Below, in pieces: positions 58,440 to 64,000 of a DNA stretch of 64,000 nucleotides. The position numbers were made by a program, and so were the translations under genes. A model generated the notes under the pieces. That model saw only the letters and a list, made by a program, of their open reading frames with translations. It had not been told where the DNA came from and did no database searches. Numbering within the stretch: the stretch's first letter is position 1; every line of letters starts with the position of its first letter. Source of the stretch: Zingiber officinale (taxonomy: Eukaryota; Streptophyta; Magnoliopsida; Zingiberales; Zingiberaceae); assembly GCF_018446385.1 (NCBI RefSeq), contig NC_056000.1:80114688-80178687 (forward strand), read 5' to 3'.

Positions 58440-61400
58440 GCGGCTGTCTCAACTTTTCACCAAAAGATCAAGTTTCCAGTGGGCGAGCTAGTTGGGGAAG
58501 TTAAAGGAGAGCAAAAGGTGTCTCGCAGCTGTTACATTGACATGGTTCGGGTGGAGGCACGTAAGAGTCGTAGGACCCAGGATGGTGGGGTACATGCTAT
58601 CCAAGAGGAACCACTACCCGTTACTGAAGAACCGATCCCTTGGGAGGAGGTCCAGCTGCACCCCGACAGATCGGAGAGCATCACCCGCATCTCCAGTGAC
58701 TTACCGCCGGAGCTTAAAGTGGAGCTGATACAATGTCTGAGCCGCAACCGAGACGTCTTTGCTTGGTCGCCGGAGGAGTTACCCGGGGTTAGACCAGAGG
58801 TGGCCGAGCACAAGTTGCACCTAATACCCGAAGCTAAGCCGGTCAAGCAGAAGAAGAGAAATTTTCCTGTCGAGCAGAATAAAATTATCCGAGCTGAAGT
58901 AGAGCAGCTCCTGAAGGCTGGACATGTCCGAGAGGTGCAATTCCCGTCTTGGCTCTCTAATGTTGTATTGGTCAAGAAACCTAACAACAAGTGGAGGGTG
59001 TGCATAGACTTCCGCGACCTCAACAAAGCCACCCCCAAGGACTGTTATCCTCTCCCACGGATCGATCAGGTGGTGGACTCAACTGCTGGTTGTGAAAGGA
59101 TATGCATGATGGACGCTTATCAGGGATATCATCAAATACCCTTAGCCAAGGAAGACCAGGAGAAGGTCAGCTTCATAACGGCTGACGGTACTTTCTGCTA
59201 TACCGTCATGCCGTTCGGGCTCAGAAACGCGGGGGCCACATACCAAAGGATGATGGACAAGGTTTTCCGGAGCCAGATCGGGCGGAACGTCGAAGTTTAT
59301 GTTGATGACATATTGATCAAGTCCCCCTGGCTTCTAACCTCATTAGAGACGTGGATGAAACTTGCGGGACCCTAAGGCAATACGGCGTGAAGCTGAACCC
59401 CTTGAAATGCCTGTTCGGGGCCAAAGAAGGGAAATTCCTGGGGTATCTAGTGACTGAGCGAGGGATCGAGGCCAATCCGGAGAAGGTGCAAGCGCTCCGG
59501 AGTATGCAGATCCCTCAGAATCTGAAGGAGGCACAAAAGCTGGTCGGCAGGATAACAGCGCTGTCCCGATTCATCTCCAGATCTGCGGACCGAGCCGCAC
59601 CCTTCTTCAAAGTACTCAGGAAGGGGGCTAAGTTTCAGTGGACGGAGGAGTGCACCCAGGCCTTTGAAGAGCTAAAGCAGTACCTGGAGTCCTTGCCATC
59701 GCTGTTTAAGCCTGTTGAGGGAGAGCCTCTTTGGGTCTACTTGTTAGCCACCCCCGAGGCCGTGGGGGCCGTGCTAGTTAAGGAGCAGGATAATGTACAA
59801 CGGCCGGTGTATTTTTTCAGTCATCTATTGAAGGGGGCCGAGTCTCAGTATACGGCCCTGGAAAAGTTGGTCTATGGACTTGTTCTCATGGCTCGGCGTC
59901 TCCGACCGTATTTCTTGGCGCACCCCAATACCGTCTTGACGAACAGTACAATGGGCCGAGCTCTCACCAAGGTGGAAGTGGCGGGTCGGCTTATCAAGTG
60001 GGCAACTGAGCTAGGAGAATATGACATACAATATCAGCCTCGAACCACAATCAAAGCACAGGCTCTGGCAGATTTCCTGACAGAAGTACACCCAACGGAC
60101 TCAGAAGAGGTCTGGAAAATCTACGTGGACGGGTCGGCTACCCATCGGGGGAGTGGCATCCCCACAGGGAGATATCATGCAGTTGGTCGTGCGGTTAAAT
60201 TTCAGAGCTACCAACAATGAGACAGAATATGAAGCTCTACTAACAGGCCTGCAAGCAGCTCGGCATGTGGGGGCGAGCCGAGTCATCATATACTCCGATT
60301 CCCAGCTAGTAACTCAGCAGACAGCCGGGCAGTTTGGGGTGAATAGCGAGAAGATGCAAGTTTATAAGGAGGCTTATGAAAAGATGAAGGGAGAATTCAA
60401 GGAGGTCACAGTCACGAAGATTCCTAGAGCTGAAAATGAAAGAGCGGATGAGTTGGCTAAAATGGCTAGTTCCCTGAGCACTTGGACACTCGACAGATCT
60501 ATAGCGCAGACCTTCCTTGTAGCACAGATAGATCTATAGAATAACGCGGGAGAAGTAATTGATTGGAGAGCGCCCATAATAAGCTTCCTTCAGCAAGGAG
60601 CCATACCCGCCAACCCCGAGGAAGCGTGTATGCTCAGGAGGCAAGCCCACTCTTATGCAATGATTGGGGATCAGCTGTACAAAAGGCCTTTCTCCAGACC
60701 TCTACTCAAGTGCCTGAATATGGAGGAAGCGGACCAGGCTTTGCGAGAGATACATTCGGGGTGCTGTGGTAATCACGCTGGGGGAAGAACGCTGGCTCGG
60801 AAGGTATTGCTGGCTGGTTATTTCTGGCTTAACCTGCAGAAGGACGCACAAAAGTTGGTGAATACCTGTCTATCATGCCAGAAGTACCAGAGCCTGACGC
60901 ACCGACCTACAGAGCTGCTGAGAACTTCTACAGTATCCTGTCCCTTCGACCAATGTGGTATGGATATCGTGGGGCCTTTCCCGATGGCTACCGGACAGAG
61001 GCACTTCTTGTTGGTAGCAGTAGACTACTTCTCCAAATGGGTAGAGGCAGAAGCCTTGGCCAGAATCACTGAAGACGCGGTGATCCAGTTCCTATGGAAA
61101 AATATCTTTTGCAGATTTGGCTTACCCCATAAGTTGGTATCGGACAATGGCAGACAATTTCAGGGACACAGGATACAGAATTGGTGCAAGGGGTTCGGCA
61201 TAACTCAGGCCTTTACCTCAGTGGCTCATCCTCAATGTAATGGTCAGACCGAGGTAGTCAATCGGGAAATAGTACGCGGGCTTAAAGTCAAACTGGATCA
61301 CATGGGGGGCAGCTGGGTGGACGAGCTCCCAGGCATTTTGTGGGCCTACCGTACGACGCCCCGAGAAAGCACAGGTCTGACACCCTTCCATCTGGTCTAT

Positions 61401-61787
61401 GGTAATAAAGCAGTGGTTCATCTGGAGGTCGGGATACCTTCTGTAAGAAGGATGCTGTACGACGAAGGGAACACCGAGCGGCGCCTGGCTGAACTAGATT
61501 TCATCAGCGAAATTCGTGAGCAAACAGCTGCCAGGTTGGAAGCCTACAGACAGAGGATGAGACAGAACTATAATAGGAAGGTGATCCCTCGATTCTTCGA
61601 AGAAGGTGACCTGGTCTGGAAGCAGACAAAGCCCTTAGGGGAAGTGACAAAGTTGGCACCTCGATGGGACGGACCATACAAAGTCGTCAAGAAATTAGCA
61701 TCGGGGACCTATTATCTGCAGGACGCTCAAGGAAGGAAGCTGGATCGACCTTGGAGCTCTAACTACCTACGGCCCTATCGGGTTTGA
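58440..61787 (+). pseudogene. RT, dual RNase H and integrase of gypsy copy 2
   Basis: RT is at 58479-59375 with VCIDFRDLNKATPKD, VMPFGLRNAGATYQR and the catalytic YVDD at 59298-59309. One C is missing from a C-run just after SP (near 59325), shifting the frame into 59351-60220. That frame holds the first, RT-linked RNase H and the start of a second (IYVDGSATHRGSG near 60118). Another shift near 60150 leads to the second, archaeal-type RNase H (TEYEALLTGLQ, IYSDSQLV, NERADELAKMAS). A TAG at 60537 precedes integrase (open from 60540). This has an HHCC finger (near 60750-60880) and a DDE triad with Asp at 60963 and 61143 and Glu at 61251, the last two separated by 35 residues. A GPY motif (WDGPYKVV) and the end YLRPYRV follow, with no chromodomain. 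A second RNase H is a known trait of Tat elements. Confidence 0.85.
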
Positions 61788-61912
61788 GGGGCTAGCTCCG
61801 CTAGTACAGAAGGGGTCAGGCCAGAAGCTCGGAGACAGTAAAATAGTCAAGTAAAAATTAGAAGATGCATATGTACATGTAAAAATTCTTCAGTTCAAAC
61901 GACTGGTATAGA

Positions 61913-64000
61913 TCATTTGAAAGGAGCAAAAATTTCATCCGGGAAGCCTTGAATGATTTCGCCCGAGTCCAAAAAGCTAGCGGGGGGGATAGAGTTCAAG
62001 AAATTCTGCGCGTGAAGCTGTCGGATAACCCCGGCCGCCGTGTACGGTATGGTCGCGGAAAAGCGTGCTCCAGCTTGAGATAAGAATTCAGGGGAAGTCA
62101 GATAAGAAGTTCGACTACGCAGGCAACGAGCCTCTTCTCCCTCTTGATAGACTGACAAAGCGGTGGACACTCCCATCAGAGTCGTCCGAGACTGAGACAG
62201 TTCCTCCCTCAAGGCCTTCAGCTCTGCTTCTTGGGCTGCCAACTTAGCTGCCTGAGCCTCCAGCTTATTGTCCTTCTCCCATATCAGGGTATCTCTGGAC
62301 TGAATCTCCCGAACCTGGTGGGCGAGCTGTTGCTGATATCCCGCCTCTTGTGCAGCTCTTTCTTCACGCACAGCTCGGAGCTCATCTCTGACCTGCGTCA
62401 GAGACCTTTTTTGCCGCTCAGTCTGGTTGGTTAGAGTTCGGATCTCGGCTCGCAATGCGTGGCTGGCTTGAGCAGGATCATTCAGTTGTAGCTCTAGTTC
62501 AGAGACTTTGTCCTGGAGTTCTTTGCTTTCATGGTGGAGGGTGTGGAAGGATTGGTTCAGCACTAGGGATTCTGCGTGAGTCTGGACCAAGAATAACAGC
62601 CCTCAGTTAAAGCAAACTCGCATCCAGAAGGAGGAGCAAGGTACTTACTTTAGCCCAAGACTTCGAGAACCTATCCATTTGAGCTAGTGGTGACAAGCTA
62701 CCCATTTGACTCATGCTCTCTGCCCACAAGCTGCCAAGGCAGCCTTTCATCGCCAAGACGCTAGTAGGGACATCATGTCGTCGAGCCTGAGCTGCCTCAG
62801 AGGGGATAGTGGTCATATAACAATGGCGGGCAGGTTGAGAAGGGCCGGCAGGTTGAGAAGGGCCTGCATCCGAGCCGGGAGGAGCAGGAGGCGGCTCGGG
62901 AGTGGGCTCGCCTGATGCTGCGCCACGTTGCTCACCTGGGCTGTCCTCCTCCTGAGGAATGGGGGCAGAACGAGACGCAGAGGGGCTTCCCCTGTAGGGG
63001 TTGGGGGAGGCTGCCAGGGAAATAGCGCAACAATAATAAGAGGAAATGATGTTAGAGCTAGCCATGATGACGGCAGCGAGCACTGCGGTGATAGAGGAAC
63101 AGCATCGAGTCTACAAGAAGTCAGACCTGGTCTTCGGCGCCGTCTTTGAAGTTGGGGCTGATCATCAGAGCCAGAGTCGTCAGAGCAAGGTAGACCCTGG
63201 GGGGAGGCCGCGGCGTCACCACCCGCAGCGCCTCGACCAGACAAGCCTCGGCCCGCACGATGAAGAGCGGCGCGACCCCGTCTGGAGGCCCGGGGGGCCC
63301 CTCGGAAGACCCGCCTAGCTCGAGGGCTAGTCTGAGCGTGACCCCGATCCCCGCTTGGGGCGACTGGTGGAGGAGGAGCTTCATGCGCAGTGGGGTCGGA
63401 AACGGGTTGAACTGCCGCCCCAAAGGAAACGGGGCCGGGATGAGAGAGTTGCCTCCTCTCCAAGATTACTCGACCACGTCGCATTATTTCCAGATCGTCT
63501 AGGGGCAGGGGCAGAACTTCTGAGGCACGATACAAGGCCTCCGCTGTAGGCGTCGACACGGAAGGTTACCCTTACAGAGAAAACAAGCGTAAGCAGGAGA
63601 GGAGAGCTAAGCGTGGATTTACCTAATGAGCGCGGAGCCCCGGAGAAGGAGGGATTCAGCCGGAAAAAAGAAAGCATGTCTTCAGATAACAGTCTCGTCA
63701 GATCCAGGTGCCAATGCTCCATTCTTGTCGCCGCTGTAGCATAGGAGAGATCCATGTGAAACTCTTCCAACGCCGGAGGCAGAGGAAGTTCAGGTTGCCA
63801 ATGCGTAGGCCAGCCTGTCTCCTCGGGAAACCGGAGAAAAAAGAACTTTTTCCTCCAGTTGGCGCGAGGAGAAGGGAGACGGGAGAAGAAGGCAGTTTGA
63901 TTGCGAGCTTGAAAGTCAAAAAGACCATCGGCACGCCGAGCGAGAGCGAAGAAGCAGTGAAAGAGAGGAGCAGACCAAGAAACTTCGCAAACCTCACAGA
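61913..64000 (-). CDS. Antisense spliced gene of the gypsy element, copy 2 (5' end off window)
   Basis: Exons by comparison with copy 1: from beyond 64000 to 63623, 63543-63127, 63010-62649 and 62581-61913. The splice signals (for example GTAAGT after WAK and CCAG before THAES) and phases are retained. The third exon carries an 18-base tandem duplication near 62845-62880 that adds GPSQPA-type residues without breaking the frame. The coiled-coil exon is longer than in copy 1 and ends IIQGFPDEIFAPFK. The N-terminal PF04195-like part is open to the window edge. It is tail-to-tail with pol, about 125 bases apart. Function unknown. Confidence 0.65.

Larger units (their letters stand above)
54950..64000 (+). 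mobile_element. Tat/Retand-like Ty3-gypsy element, copy 2 (runs off the window)
   Basis: Same insertion point as copy 1, so it descends from the same insertion by segmental duplication. The coding region is better preserved: four lesions interrupt the plus-strand polyprotein (TAG at 58437, a lost C near 59322-59327, a frameshift near 60150, TAG at 60537). The 3' LTR lies beyond the window. Confidence 0.88.

Overview
The window is nuclear DNA from a flowering plant. It contains two complete, intron-bearing family-1 beta-glucosidase genes of the BGLU44-like type, embedded in remnants of plant LTR retrotransposons (Ty1-copia, Ty3-gypsy), a hAT-type transposase pseudogene and small foldback elements. 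A monocot is plausible, perhaps Zingiberales, but nothing here proves it. No bacterial operon, CRISPR array, rRNA or convincing tRNA was seen.

Layout. 1-1841: 3' end of a SIRE/Maximus-like copia element with its 3' LTR. 1842-6289: 3' part of a decayed gypsy element with a 2.85-kb LTR; it was itself inserted in the copia copy that follows. From 6290 onward the window is a tandem array of a roughly 14.4-kb unit: [copia remnant + AT-rich spacer with a composite foldback element + inverted-repeat element + beta-glucosidase gene + unknown gene fragment + 171-bp MITE + hAT pseudogene]. Unit 1 is 6290-20685 and unit 2 is 20686-48937. Unit 3 starts at 48938 and runs off the window.

Units 2 and 3 carry a Tat/Retand-like gypsy element (26720-38895 and from 54950) at exactly the same target site. 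That site is empty in unit 1 (12324-12328). Unit 2 also holds a solo copia LTR (46482-48132) inside the hAT pseudogene. Sequence divergence changes abruptly close to the start of the glucosidase gene: it is several percent upstream (copia 1, spacer 1 and upstream flank versus unit 2) and about 1 percent or less from the gene downstream. I read this as an old 14.4-kb duplication followed by a recent tandem duplication of about 26.6 kb, through unequal exchange at the glucosidase 5' end.

The only genes that look functional as host genes are the two beta-glucosidases, 13788-16736 and 40381-43334. Each has 11 exons and encodes 503 residues. The predicted proteins are identical, because all six coding differences are silent. 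The gypsy elements carry gag, protease, RT, two RNase H domains and integrase on the plus strand. They also carry a four-exon gene on the opposite strand, tail-to-tail with pol, whose reconstructed splice phases all agree. Everything else is decaying repeat or AT-rich spacer.
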